Made by a program: the position numbers and the translations under genes. From the NCBI RefSeq assembly GCF_036170895.1, contig NZ_CP108036.1, forward strand, positions 2,170,001-2,234,000: a DNA stretch of 64,000 nucleotides, written 5' to 3'. The notes beneath the pieces were generated by a model. That model worked only from the letters and a program-made list of their open reading frames with translations. It had not been told where the DNA came from and searched no databases. Shown piece by piece: positions 1-8,341 of the stretch (position 1 is the first letter of the stretch; every line of letters begins with the position of its first letter). The DNA comes from Streptomyces erythrochromogenes. Lineage in GTDB: Bacteria; Actinomycetota; Actinomycetes; Streptomycetales; Streptomycetaceae.

Positions 1-966
1 GTACTGGGCCGTCTCCGTGGCCAGCAGCTTCGCCATCGCCGCGCGCCGCGGCACGTCCGCCGCCCCCCGGTCGTAGGCCCCGGCCGCCGCGTACACGAGC
101 AGCCGGGCCGCCTCGGTGCGGGTGGCCATCTCGGCCACCCGGTGCGCCACCGCCTGGAGGTCGCTCAGCGTTCCGCCGAACGCGGTACGTCCTGCCGTGT
201 GGGCGAGCGTCGCGTCCAGTGCGGCCCGGGCCATGCCCACCGCGAACGCGCCGACGCTGGGCCGGAAGAGGTTCAGGGTGTCCATGGCGACGCGGAAGCC
301 CCGCCCCCGCTCACCGAGCAGGTCGCGCGGTCCGACCGGGACCCCGTCGAAGCGGAGGGACCCGATGGGGTGCGGGGACAGCATGTCCAGCGGCTCACCG
401 GTGAGGCCCTCGCGGTCCGCGGGGACCAGGAAGGCCGACACCCCCTTCGCACCCGGCCCTTCACCCGTACGGGCGAACACGGTGTAGAAATCCGCCTCGG
501 GGGCGTTGGAGATCCAGCACTTCTCGCCGCTGAGCCGCCACCCGCCACCCCCGCCGGCATCCGGGACCGCGGCCAGCGCCAGCGCCGCCGCGTCCGAGCC
601 CGCCCCCGGCTCGCTCAGCGCGAAGGCGGCCACGGCCCGCCCCGCCCGCACCTGCGGCAGCCACCGCTCCTTCTGCGCCTCGCTGCCCGCCCGCAGGACC
701 GGATACGCCCCCAGCCCCTGGAGGGCCAGCGCGGTCTCGGCCTCCGTACACCCGTAGGCCAGGGACTCCCGCAACAGGCACAGTTCCAGCGCGCCCGAGG
801 CGAACACCCGCTCCAGCAGCCCCAACTCACCCAGCGCCAACAGCAGCGGCCGGTTGACCCGGCCCGGTTCCCCCTTCTCCGCCAGCGGCCTCAGCCGTTC
901 GGCCGACAGTGCGCGCAACCGCCCGCACCACTCCTCCTGGTCCACCCCGAGCGCGAATCCGGTCAT
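1..966 (-). CDS. Acyl-CoA dehydrogenase family protein (C-terminus beyond window)
   Basis: FAD-dependent alpha,beta-dehydrogenation of an acyl-CoA thioester. The first 322 residues are present and the frame is open to base 1, so the C-terminal part that normally carries the catalytic glutamate is missing. The family signature FALSEPGAGSD lies at about residues 115-125, followed by GEKCWISNA at 148-155 and a helical middle domain. The ATG at 966 has GGGGA seven bases upstream. It is divergent from the aryl-CoA ligase and shares its 148-bp intergenic region. In the Azoarcus evansii anthranilate cluster an acyl-CoA dehydrogenase accompanies the CoA ligase and the monooxygenase/reductase, so a role after ring attack is inferred. 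Substrate specificity cannot be read from the sequence. Confidence 0.9.
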   Translation of the reverse strand, partial: MTGFALGVDQEEWCGRLRALSAERLRPLAEKGEPGRVNRPLLLALGELGLLERVFASGALELCLLRESLAYGCTEAETALALQGLGAYPVLRAGSEAQKERWLPQVRAGRAVAAFALSEPGAGSDAAALALAAVPDAGGGGGWRLSGEKCWISNAPEADFYTVFARTGEGPGAKGVSAFLVPADREGLTGEPLDMLSPHPIGSLRFDGVPVGPRDLLGERGRGFRVAMDTLNLFRPSVGAFAVGMARAALDATLAHTAGRTAFGGTLSDLQAVAHRVAEMATRTEAARLLVYAAAGAYDRGAADVPRRAAMAKLLATETAQY

Positions 967-996
967 CCGAATGTCCCCGCATCTATCGCGTCCTGT

Positions 997-1008
997 TGAC
1001 TGCCGTCA
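997..1008. promoter_or_regulatory. Candidate PaaX-family operator TGACTGCCGTCA
   Basis: Inverted repeat TGAC-N4-GTCA followed by CCATCACGAT. It starts inside a plausible forward promoter (TTGACT at 996-1001, 16-bp spacer, TACGCT at 1018-1023) for the aryl-CoA ligase. The near-identical TGACTACCGTCA occurs upstream of the enoyl-CoA hydratase at 7661-7672. Because the two copies flank one catabolic cluster containing a PaaX-like repressor, I infer it is that repressor's site. Not experimentally supported. Confidence 0.5.
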
Positions 1009-1114
1009 CCATCACGATACGCTCCAAGGAGTACCTCCCGGCGGTCGCCGGGAGAAACGACCGCACGGCCGGCCCCACCCCACTCCGGACCGCTGCAAGG
1101 GGGGCGAACCCGCC

Positions 1115-2776
1115 TTGGACCTCAAGCCTTCCGCTCACATCGACACCTTCGCCCGCGACCGTCTGCCACCGGCGGACGCCTGGCCGGAGCTCCTCTTCGA
1201 CCTGCCCGAACTGGCCTATCCGGACCGGCTGAACTGCGGCTCCGAGCTGCTCGACGCCACCATCGCCCGGTTCGGCCCCGAGGGCGCCGACCGCCCGGCC
1301 TTCCGCGACGGCTCCGGCGAGGTGTGGACGTACGGCGGACTGCGCGACCGCGTGGACCGCCTCGCGCACGTGCTCACCGCCGACCTCGGCGTCGTCCCCG
1401 GCAACCGGGTGCTCCTGCGCGGCCCCACCGGCCCCTGGCTCGCCGCCTGCTGGCTCGCGGTCATGAAGGCGGGCGCGGTGGCCGTCACCGTCCTGCCGCA
1501 GCAGCGTGCGCAGGAGCTGGCGACGGTGTGCGAGATGGCCCGGGTGCGGCATGCCCTGTGCCACGCGGACGTGCTGGACGACCTCGTGAAGGCCGAGGTG
1601 CCGGGACTGCGCATCACCGCCTACGGCGGCGCCGGCCCGGACGACCTGCTCCGGCTGGCCGGGGCGCACGACGGCAAGCCCTTCCCCGCCGCCGGGACCT
1701 CCGCCGACGACGTCGCCCTGATCGCCTTCACCTCCGGCACCACCGGGCGGCCCAAGGGCTGCATGCACTTCCACCGCGACCTGCTGGCCGTCGCCGACAC
1801 CTTCTCCCGCCACGTACTGCGGCCCCGCCCGGACGACGTGTTCGCGGGCAGCCCGCCGCTCGGCTTCACCTTCGGTCTGGGCGGGCTCGTCGTCTTCCCG
1901 CTGCGCGCCGGCGCGTCCGCGCTGCTGCTGGAGGACGCGGTGCCGCGCCGGCTGCTGCCCGCGCTCGCCGAACACCGGGTGACGGTACTGTTCACCGCGC
2001 CCACCGCCTACCGGACGATGCTGGACGCCCTCGGCCCGTACGACGTGGGCATGTACGACCTGTCCGCACTGCGCCGCTGCGTCTCGGCCGGGGAGAACCT
2101 GCCCGCCGCCACCTGGCAGGCCTGGTACGAGCGCACCGGCCTGCGCATCGTCAACGGCATCGGGGCGACCGAGCTGCTGCACATCTTCATCTCCGCCGCC
2201 GACGAGGACATCCGCCCCGGCACGACCGGCCGGGTGGTGCCGGGCTGGCAGGCCCGCGTCGTGGACCGGGCCGGACGGCCGGTCCCGGACGGCGAGCCGG
2301 GGCTGCTGGCCGTGCGCGGCCCGGTGGGCTGCCGCTACCTGGCCGATCCCCGGCAGGCGGAGTACGTGCGGGACGGCTGGAACCTGACCGGCGACACCTA
2401 CGTGCGCGACCCGGACGGCTACTTCCGCTACGTCGCCCGGGCCGACGACATGATCGTCTCGGCGGGCTACAACATCGCGGGCCCGGAGGTGGAGGAGGCC
2501 CTGCTGCGCCACCCGGACGTGGTGGAGGCGGCGGTGGTGGGCCGCCCGGACGAGCGACGCGGGCAGGTCGTCGTGGCCTACACCGTCCCCCGCGAGGGGG
2601 CGGTCCTGACGGAGGACGCCCTGCGCACCTTCATGCGGGCGGAACTGGCCCCGCACAAGTGCCCGCGCTCCTTCGTCTTCCTGCCGGCGCTGCCGCGGAC
2701 CGCCACGGGCAAGCTCCAGCGCTTCCGACTGCGCGATCAAGGAGCGGGGCCCGGCCGGTCCGACGGCCTAGAGTGA
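1115..2776 (+). CDS. Benzoate/2-aminobenzoate-type CoA ligase (AMP-forming)
   Basis: Adenylate-forming enzyme that would activate an aromatic acid with ATP and CoA. From the TTG at 1115 the protein has 553 residues, normal for benzoate-CoA ligases. The start is chosen because AAGGGGGG lies just upstream and the protein then begins directly with family sequence; in-frame sequence further upstream overlaps the divergent gene. The phosphate loop TSGTTGRPKG is at 206-215, the GDTY hinge aspartate near 430, and the C-terminal catalytic lysine sits in PRTATGKLQRF near 535. The stop is 4 bp before the PaaX-like gene, so they are cotranscribed. The fused 2-aminobenzoyl-CoA-type monooxygenase in the same cluster makes anthranilate the best substrate guess; salicylate or benzoate are alternatives. 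Confidence 0.88.
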   Translation: MDLKPSAHIDTFARDRLPPADAWPELLFDLPELAYPDRLNCGSELLDATIARFGPEGADRPAFRDGSGEVWTYGGLRDRVDRLAHVLTADLGVVPGNRVLLRGPTGPWLAACWLAVMKAGAVAVTVLPQQRAQELATVCEMARVRHALCHADVLDDLVKAEVPGLRITAYGGAGPDDLLRLAGAHDGKPFPAAGTSADDVALIAFTSGTTGRPKGCMHFHRDLLAVADTFSRHVLRPRPDDVFAGSPPLGFTFGLGGLVVFPLRAGASALLLEDAVPRRLLPALAEHRVTVLFTAPTAYRTMLDALGPYDVGMYDLSALRRCVSAGENLPAATWQAWYERTGLRIVNGIGATELLHIFISAADEDIRPGTTGRVVPGWQARVVDRAGRPVPDGEPGLLAVRGPVGCRYLADPRQAEYVRDGWNLTGDTYVRDPDGYFRYVARADDMIVSAGYNIAGPEVEEALLRHPDVVEAAVVGRPDERRGQVVVAYTVPREGAVLTEDALRTFMRAELAPHKCPRSFVFLPALPRTATGKLQRFRLRDQGAGPGRSDGLE

Positions 2777-2780
2777 AGCC

Positions 2781-3581
2781 GTGGTCGAGCAGCACACTCC
2801 GCGATCCCTGATCGTCACGTTCTACGGAGCCTACGGGCGGGCCTTCGAGGGCCCGGTCCCGGTGTCCGCGCTGGTCCGCCTGCTGGGCGCAGCCGGGGTC
2901 GACGCCCCGTCGGTCCGCTCGTCGGTGTCCCGGCTGAAGCGGCGCGGCTTCCTGCTGCCCGCGCGCGCCGCGGACGGCGCGGCGGCGTACGAGCTCTCCG
3001 GCGAGGCGCGCCGGCTCCTCGACGACGGCGACCGCCGCATCTACGGCGGCCCGCAGTCGTCGGACGAATGGCTGGTGGCGGTGTTCTCCGTGCCCGAGCA
3101 GGAGCGGGCCAAGCGGCACCTGCTGCGCTCCCGGCTGGCCGGCCTCGGCTTCGGCGCGGTGGCGCCGGGGGTGTGGATCGCCCCGGCCCGGCTCGCGGAG
3201 GAGACCGCGCACACGCTGGAGCGGCTGCACCTGACGCCGTACGTGGAGCTGTTCCGCGGCAGCCATCTCGGCTTCGCGCCGGGTGCCGAGGCGGTGGCCC
3301 GCTGGTGGGACCTGGCCGCGCTGGCCAAGCAGCACGAGGAGTTCCTCGATCTGCACGAGCCGGCCCTGCGCGCCCTGCAGTCGGGCCCCCGGCCGACGCC
3401 GGAGGAGGCCTACTGCGGCTACCTCCTCGCGCTGGACAGCTGGCGCCGCCTGCCGTACGCCGACCCGGGCCTGCCGCGCGAGCTGCTCCCGGCGGGCTGG
3501 CCGGGCGACCGGTCCGCGGCGGTCTTCGCCGAACTCCACTCCCGGCTGCGGGACATCGGGGCGGAGTTCGTGGAACTGTAG
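2781..3581 (+). CDS. PaaX family transcriptional regulator
   Basis: Putative aryl-CoA-responsive repressor of 266 residues, GTG start 4 bp after the ligase stop. The N-terminal part (about 10-80, RSLIVTFYGAYGR onward) is the PaaX winged helix, followed by the longer PaaX C-terminal domain in which family members bind phenylacetyl-CoA or related aryl-CoA thioesters. Coupling to an aryl-CoA ligase suggests that the ligase product is the inducer. Two TGAC-N4-GTCA sites at the two ends of the cluster are its likely targets. Family assignment is strong; ligand and sites are inference. Confidence 0.88.
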   Translation: MVEQHTPRSLIVTFYGAYGRAFEGPVPVSALVRLLGAAGVDAPSVRSSVSRLKRRGFLLPARAADGAAAYELSGEARRLLDDGDRRIYGGPQSSDEWLVAVFSVPEQERAKRHLLRSRLAGLGFGAVAPGVWIAPARLAEETAHTLERLHLTPYVELFRGSHLGFAPGAEAVARWWDLAALAKQHEEFLDLHEPALRALQSGPRPTPEEAYCGYLLALDSWRRLPYADPGLPRELLPAGWPGDRSAAVFAELHSRLRDIGAEFVEL

Positions 3582-3688
3582 GCCGCGGGGTGCGCGTCAC
3601 GCCGGACGACGTGCCGCCGTGGTGGCCGGGTCGGCTGCCCGCGTGAAATGACGGTGCGGGTGGTGACGCCGCCGCGGCAGGATGAGCC

Positions 3689-4528
3689 ATGACCTGGACC
3701 TTCACTTCCGATCTGGCCGCCTACCGGGCCGCGGCGGGCCCGGCCGTGGCCGCGCGGCCCGTCCCCAACACCCTGCTGCTGAGCGTGGCCGACGCGCTGG
3801 AACGGCGCGGGCTCCACGCCTTCGGCCCCGAGGCCCCCGTCTTCGGCTGGTGGACCGGTCCCGACGGTGCCGTTTCCGGCGCCCTGGTGTGCACCCCGCC
3901 GCACCCGCTGCAGCTCGGCGCGCTGCCCGGGGAAGCGGTCGGCGCGCTGGCCGACGCGCTCACCACCGAGCCGCTGCTGGCCGGGCTCCGGGCGATCAAC
4001 GCCCGCCGCCCGGACGCGGAGGCGCTGGCCCTGGCCTGGGGCCGGCCCACGGTCGTCGCCGAGGAGCACCGGCTGTACCGGCTGGCCGGACTGGTCGCCC
4101 CGCAGCCCGCCCCCACCGGCCGGGCGCGGGTCGCCACCGAGGCAGACCTGCCGCTGCTGGTCGGATGGCTGGAGGCGTTCCACGCGGAGGTGGAGATCCC
4201 GGCCGGCCCGTCCGAGGCTCAGGTGCGCGACCGGCTCTCGTACGGGGGCTTCCTGGTGTGGGAGGACGGCGGCGCCGGCGTCTCGCTGGCCGCCTTCTCC
4301 CGTCCGATCGGCTCCGCTTCCCGCATCGGTCCCGTCTACACCCCGCCCGGGCTCCGGGGCCGCGGGTACGCCGCCGGGGTCACGCACGCGGCGAGCGAGG
4401 CGGCGTACGCGGCAGGCGCCGCGGAGGTCGTCCTCTTCACCGACCTGGCCAACCCGACGAGCAACGGCGTCTACCTGCGGCTGGGGTACCGGCCGGTGGA
4501 GGACCGGGCCCGGATCGTCCGGGCCTGA
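3689..4528 (+). CDS. GNAT family N-acetyltransferase
   Basis: Probable acetyl-CoA-dependent N-acetyltransferase, 279 residues. The acetyl-CoA binding motif A is visible near residues 218-232 as GLRGRGYAAGVTHA, with LANPTSNGVYLRLGYRPV after it (motif B and the beta-bulge region). The N-terminal 130 residues form a second, weaker acetyltransferase-like half, as in the two-domain GNAT proteins common in actinomycetes. It lies 107 bp after the PaaX-like gene and converges on the monooxygenase gene. The substrate cannot be deduced and membership of the aromatic pathway is uncertain. Confidence 0.85.
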   Translation: MTWTFTSDLAAYRAAAGPAVAARPVPNTLLLSVADALERRGLHAFGPEAPVFGWWTGPDGAVSGALVCTPPHPLQLGALPGEAVGALADALTTEPLLAGLRAINARRPDAEALALAWGRPTVVAEEHRLYRLAGLVAPQPAPTGRARVATEADLPLLVGWLEAFHAEVEIPAGPSEAQVRDRLSYGGFLVWEDGGAGVSLAAFSRPIGSASRIGPVYTPPGLRGRGYAAGVTHAASEAAYAAGAAEVVLFTDLANPTSNGVYLRLGYRPVEDRARIVRA

Positions 4529-4548
4529 ACGGGCCCGCGGTCGGAGCG

Positions 4549-6804
4549 TCAGCCGCGGCCCGTCGGGGGTTTGCGGCTGCCGGCGCGGTAGGGGGCGGGC
4601 CAGGGGGCTGCCGGGCCTTCGTAGGACTGGTCGGCGGCCGCGTGCAGGGTCCAGTGGGGGTCGTAGAGGTGGGGGCGGCCGAGGGCGCACAGGTCCGCCC
4701 GGCCGGCCAGCAGCAGGGAGTTGACGTCGTCCCAGGAGGAGATGGCTCCGACGGCGATGACTGGGACGCCGAGCGCGTTGCGGATCCGGTCCGCGTACGG
4801 GGTCTGGTACGAGCGCCCGTACTCGGGGGCCTCGTCCGCGACGACCTGGCCGGTGGAGACGTCGATGGCGTCGGCGCCGTGGGCGGCGAACGCGGCGGCG
4901 ATCTCCACCGCCTCTTCGGGCGAGGTGCCGCCGGGCGCCCAGTCGGTGGCCGACAGGCGCACGGTCATGGGGCGTTCCTCGGGCCAGACCGCGCGGACGG
5001 CGTCGAAGACCTCCAGCGGGAAGCGCAGGCGGTTCTCCAGGGAGCCTCCGTAGGCGTCGTCGCGGTGGTTGGTCAGCGGCGAGAGGAAGCCGGAGAGCAG
5101 GTAGCCGTGGGCGCAGTGCAGTTCGAGCAGGTCGAATCCGCTGTCGGCGGCGCGTACCGCGGCCGCCGCGAAGTCGGAGCGCAGTGCGGCCAGGTCCGCC
5201 CGTTCCAGGGCGCGCGGGAACGCGGAGACGCCCGGCCGGTAGGGCAGTGCGGAGGCGGCGACCAGCGGCCAGTTGCCGTGCGGGAGGGGGTCGTCCATGC
5301 CCTCCCACATGACCTTGGTCGAGCCCTTGCGGCCGGCGTGGCCGAGCTGGACGCCGAGTGCGGCGCCGGGTGCCGAGGCGTGGACGAAGTCGGCGATGCG
5401 CCGCCAGGCGTCGGCCTGCTCCTGGGTGTAGAGGCCGGCGCAGCCGGGGGTGATGCGGCCCTCTGCGCTGACGCAGACCATCTCGGTCATCACCAGGCCG
5501 GCTCCGCCGAGGGCCCGTGCGCCGAGGTGGACGAGGTGGAAGTCGCCGGGCACGCCTTCTTCGGCCGAGTACATGTCCATGGGCGAGACGACGACCCGGT
5601 TGCGCAGGGTCAGGCCGCGCAGGGTGAGGGGGGTGAACATGGGCGGGGTGGTCTCGTCCGGGCAGCCGAAGTCCCGTTCCACGGCGCGGGTGAACCGCTC
5701 GTCGCGCAGCCGCAGGTTGTCGTGCGTGACGCGGCGGCTGCGGGTGAGGAGGTTGAAGGCGAACTGCCGGGCGGGCTGGTCGACGTATCCGGCGAGCTCT
5801 TCGAACCAGCGGCTGCTGGCGGCCGCGGCGCGCTGGGTGCTGGCGACGGCGGGGCGGCGGGCCGCCTCGTACGCGGCGAGGGCGGCCGGTACGTCCCCTT
5901 CGGCGGCGTCCACCGCTTCGGCGAGGGCGAGGGCGTCCTCGACCGCGAGTTTGGTCCCGGAGCCGATGGAGAAGTGGGCGGTGTGCGCGGCGTCACCGAC
6001 GAGCGCCACGTTGCCGTGGGACCAGTGCTCGTTGACGACGGTGCGGAACTGCGTCCAGGCGGAGCGGTTGCCGTGCAGCGGCCGGCCGCGGAGGGCCTCG
6101 CTGAAGGTCTTGGCGCAGCGGGCCGCCGATTCGTCCTCGTCGCAGAGGTCGAGGCCCGCCGCCCGCCAGACCTCCTCGTGCATCTCCACGATGACGGTGG
6201 AGGCGTCGGCAGCGTACGGGTAGGCGTGCAGTTGCATGACTCCGTGCTCGGTCTCCGCGATCTCGAAGCGGAAGGCCTCGAAGGCGAAGTCGGCGGCGAG
6301 CCAGATGTAGCGGCAGCGGCCCGCGGTGAGGGTGGGCCCGTAGTGCGCGGCGTCGGCCTCGCGGATGGCGCTGTGCACGCCGTCCGCGGCGACCACCAGG
6401 TCGTGGGAGGCGCGCAGCTCGGCAGTGTCCGGGGCCTCGGCGCGGAAGCGGAGCCGGACTCCGAGTCCGGCGCAGCGCTCGTGCAGGATCTCCAGCAGCC
6501 GGCGCCGTCCGATGGCGGCGAAGCCGTGACCGCCGGAGGTGAGCAGCCGCCCCCGGTGCACGACGTCGACGTCGTCCCAGCGTACGAACTCCGCGCTCAG
6601 GGCGGCGTGGACGACGGTGTCGGCCCGTTCGATGCCGCCGAGGGTCTCGTCGGAGAGCACGACGCCGAATCCGAAGGTGTCGTCCGGGGCGTTGCGTTCC
6701 CACACCTCCACGGTGTGGCCCCGGCGGGCCAGCAGTGCGGCGGAGTACAGCCCTCCCGGTCCGCCTCCGACGACGGCGACCCGCAATGCGCTGCCGAGGG
6801 GCAT
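4549..6804 (-). CDS. Fused FAD monooxygenase/OYE reductase (2-aminobenzoyl-CoA or salicylyl-CoA type)
   Basis: A 751-residue two-domain flavoenzyme. The N-terminal half (about 1-375) is an aromatic-ring hydroxylase with the FAD fingerprint GGGPGGLYSAALLARRG near the start and the second FAD motif VALVGDAAHTAHFSIGSG. The C-terminal half (from about 388) is an Old Yellow Enzyme-type FMN reductase with HCAHGYLLSGFLSP and YGGSLENR. This fusion is the hallmark of 2-aminobenzoyl-CoA monooxygenase/reductase from Azoarcus evansii, which hydroxylates and partly reduces the ring; annotation pipelines call the family salicylyl-CoA 5-hydroxylase. It lies 4 bp after the enoyl-CoA hydratase, in the same operon. 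The CoA ligase in the cluster supplies the thioester substrate. Confidence 0.92.
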   Translation of the reverse strand: MPLGSALRVAVVGGGPGGLYSAALLARRGHTVEVWERNAPDDTFGFGVVLSDETLGGIERADTVVHAALSAEFVRWDDVDVVHRGRLLTSGGHGFAAIGRRRLLEILHERCAGLGVRLRFRAEAPDTAELRASHDLVVAADGVHSAIREADAAHYGPTLTAGRCRYIWLAADFAFEAFRFEIAETEHGVMQLHAYPYAADASTVIVEMHEEVWRAAGLDLCDEDESAARCAKTFSEALRGRPLHGNRSAWTQFRTVVNEHWSHGNVALVGDAAHTAHFSIGSGTKLAVEDALALAEAVDAAEGDVPAALAAYEAARRPAVASTQRAAAASSRWFEELAGYVDQPARQFAFNLLTRSRRVTHDNLRLRDERFTRAVERDFGCPDETTPPMFTPLTLRGLTLRNRVVVSPMDMYSAEEGVPGDFHLVHLGARALGGAGLVMTEMVCVSAEGRITPGCAGLYTQEQADAWRRIADFVHASAPGAALGVQLGHAGRKGSTKVMWEGMDDPLPHGNWPLVAASALPYRPGVSAFPRALERADLAALRSDFAAAAVRAADSGFDLLELHCAHGYLLSGFLSPLTNHRDDAYGGSLENRLRFPLEVFDAVRAVWPEERPMTVRLSATDWAPGGTSPEEAVEIAAAFAAHGADAIDVSTGQVVADEAPEYGRSYQTPYADRIRNALGVPVIAVGAISSWDDVNSLLLAGRADLCALGRPHLYDPHWTLHAAADQSYEGPAAPWPAPYRAGSRKPPTGRG

Positions 6805-6808
6805 GGCG

Positions 6809-7636
6809 CTACCTGCCCTTCCACTCCGGCGGCCGCTTCCCGGTGAAGGCCGCGTGGAACTCCGCGTAGTCCTGGCCGTTCATGAGCAGGGCCTGGGTGG
6901 CCGCGTCCAGCTCGACGGACGCGGCCAGCGGCATGTCGAGTTCCGCGGTGAGCAGCGCCTTGGTCTGTGCGTGGGCGAGGGAGGGGCCCGCGGCGAGGCG
7001 GGCGGCGAGTTCGGCGGCCCGTACGTGGGCCTTGCCCTCTTCGGTGAGCTCGCTGAGCAGCCCGATCCGCTCGGCCTCGGGTGCGTGGACGGGCTCGCCG
7101 AGCATCAGCAGGCGGGTGGCGTGGCCGAGGCCTACGACGCGGGGCAGCAGGTAGGCGGCGCCCATGTCGCCGCCGGAGAGGCCGACGCGGGTGAAGAGGA
7201 AGGCGAAGCGTGCGGTGGGGTCGGCGATCCGGAAGTCGGCGGCGAGCGCGAGGACGGCGCCGGCGCCGGCGGCCACCCCGTGCACGGCGGCGATCACGGG
7301 GAAGGGGCATTCGCGGATCGCGCGGACGACCTGGCCGGTCATCCGGTTGAAGTCGAGGAGCTGCGCGGTGTCCATGGCGAGGGTGGCGCCGATGATCTCG
7401 TCGACGTCTCCGCCGGAGCAGAAGCCGCGGCCCTCGCCGCCCAGGACGAGGGCGCGCACGGAACGCTCGCGGGACAGTTCGGCGAGGAGATCGCGCAGGT
7501 CGGCGTAGGCGCCGAAGGTGAGCGCGTTGATCTTCTCGGGGCGGTCGAAGGTGACGGTGGCGACGCCGTCCTGCCGGGTGACCCGGAGGTGGTGCCACCG
7601 TTCGGTCGCTGGTGTGGAACCGGTGAAGGGGCTCAC
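6809..7636 (-). CDS. Enoyl-CoA hydratase/isomerase family protein
   Basis: Crotonase-fold enzyme of 275 residues, GTG start. The oxyanion-hole segments are visible as GEGRGFCSGGDVDEI (about 67-81) and HGVAAGAGAVLALAADFRIA (about 119-138). The protein ends in EWKGR, as many ring-degradation hydratases do. It is the first gene of the operon with the monooxygenase/reductase. In the A. evansii anthranilate route a crotonase follows the monooxygenase/reductase to hydrate or open the alicyclic CoA intermediate; that exact step is inferred. A TGAC-N4-GTCA element lies 25 bp upstream. Confidence 0.9.
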   Translation of the reverse strand: MSPFTGSTPATERWHHLRVTRQDGVATVTFDRPEKINALTFGAYADLRDLLAELSRERSVRALVLGGEGRGFCSGGDVDEIIGATLAMDTAQLLDFNRMTGQVVRAIRECPFPVIAAVHGVAAGAGAVLALAADFRIADPTARFAFLFTRVGLSGGDMGAAYLLPRVVGLGHATRLLMLGEPVHAPEAERIGLLSELTEEGKAHVRAAELAARLAAGPSLAHAQTKALLTAELDMPLAASVELDAATQALLMNGQDYAEFHAAFTGKRPPEWKGR

Positions 7637-7660
7637 ACGACCGACGTTATCACCAGATCG

Positions 7661-7672
7661 TGACTACCGTCA
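7661..7672. promoter_or_regulatory. Second candidate PaaX-family operator TGACTACCGTCA
   Basis: One mismatch from the site at 997-1008. Read on the minus strand it is TGACGGTAGTCAC followed by GAT, so both sites share TGAC-N4-GTCAC-(C/G)AT towards the gene they precede. It lies 25 bp from the GTG of the enoyl-CoA hydratase, a position that would block transcription. Confidence 0.5.
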
Positions 7673-7898
7673 GAGAAACGCGAGAGGCGGGACCTCGGTC
7701 CCCCCGCCGGCGGCAGGGTGCCCTACGGGATCGAATTTCGACTCCGTATCGTTGAAAGAGGTAGTTCCCCCCATGCCCGGACACCCCATTTCCCTCACGC
7801 ACCCCCCGGCGCGAGCCGGCCGGTACGGACCCCTCGTGCGAGTCCCCGGCCCGGCTCCCCGGCGCGATGCGGCCCATCACGGAGAGGAAGATCCCGCA

Positions 7899-8327
7899 GT
7901 GCCCGAAAACCCCGCCTGGCGGATCACCCTGCCCCACTCGGCGGCCGCTGTACCCCTCGCCCGCGCCCTCGTCCGCACGGCGCTGGCCGACGCCGACGCG
8001 CCCGCCGACAGCGACACGGCGGAGCTGCTGACCGCGGAGCTGGTCGCCAACGCCGTCGAGCACACCCCCGCCCGCGACCCGATCGAGCTCGTCGTGGAGC
8101 TCCTGGCGAACGGCTGCCAGGTCGAGGTCCACGACGGCGACCCGCAGCCGCTCGGCGAGCTGTCGGCCGGCCCGGACGACGCCCGCCCCGACCCCTGGCA
8201 GGAGCACGGCCGCGGACTGCTGCTCATCCGGACGCTGAGCTCCACCTGCGGCCACCGCCGCACGCCGCACGGCAAGGCGGTCTGGTTCACCCTGCCCTCG
8301 CGGCGGCTCCTGCCGGCCGACGCCTGA
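7899..8327 (+). CDS. ATP-binding anti-sigma-factor-like protein (HATPase_c)
   Basis: Small GHKL-fold kinase-like protein of the SpoIIAB/RsbW type that is abundant in Streptomyces. The N box reads ELLTAELVANAVEHT and the G-box region reads EHGRGLLLIRTLS; the remainder matches the 140-residue family size. The GTG at 7899 is chosen because GGAGAGGAAG lies eight bases upstream and the preceding in-frame DNA has weaker third-position G/C. An alternative ATG at 7773, also with a purine-rich box, would add 42 residues. No sigma factor or antagonist is adjacent, so the partner is unknown. Confidence 0.8.
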   Translation: MPENPAWRITLPHSAAAVPLARALVRTALADADAPADSDTAELLTAELVANAVEHTPARDPIELVVELLANGCQVEVHDGDPQPLGELSAGPDDARPDPWQEHGRGLLLIRTLSSTCGHRRTPHGKAVWFTLPSRRLLPADA

Positions 8328-8341
8328 GGCCCCTCGTACGG

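Noticed and set aside
3682..6846. Very long plus-strand open frame opposite the monooxygenase/reductase
   Set aside because: It is Gly/Arg/Val/Ala-rich with no domain and is the antisense shadow of two well-supported genes. Similar long shadows at 11263-14154, 21024-23423, 23583-24905 and 49945-53625 were dropped for the same reason.
7773..7898. Longer N-terminus for the HATPase protein from ATG 7773
   Set aside because: Third-position G/C is weaker in this stretch and a better ribosome-binding site precedes GTG 7899; kept only as an alternative.
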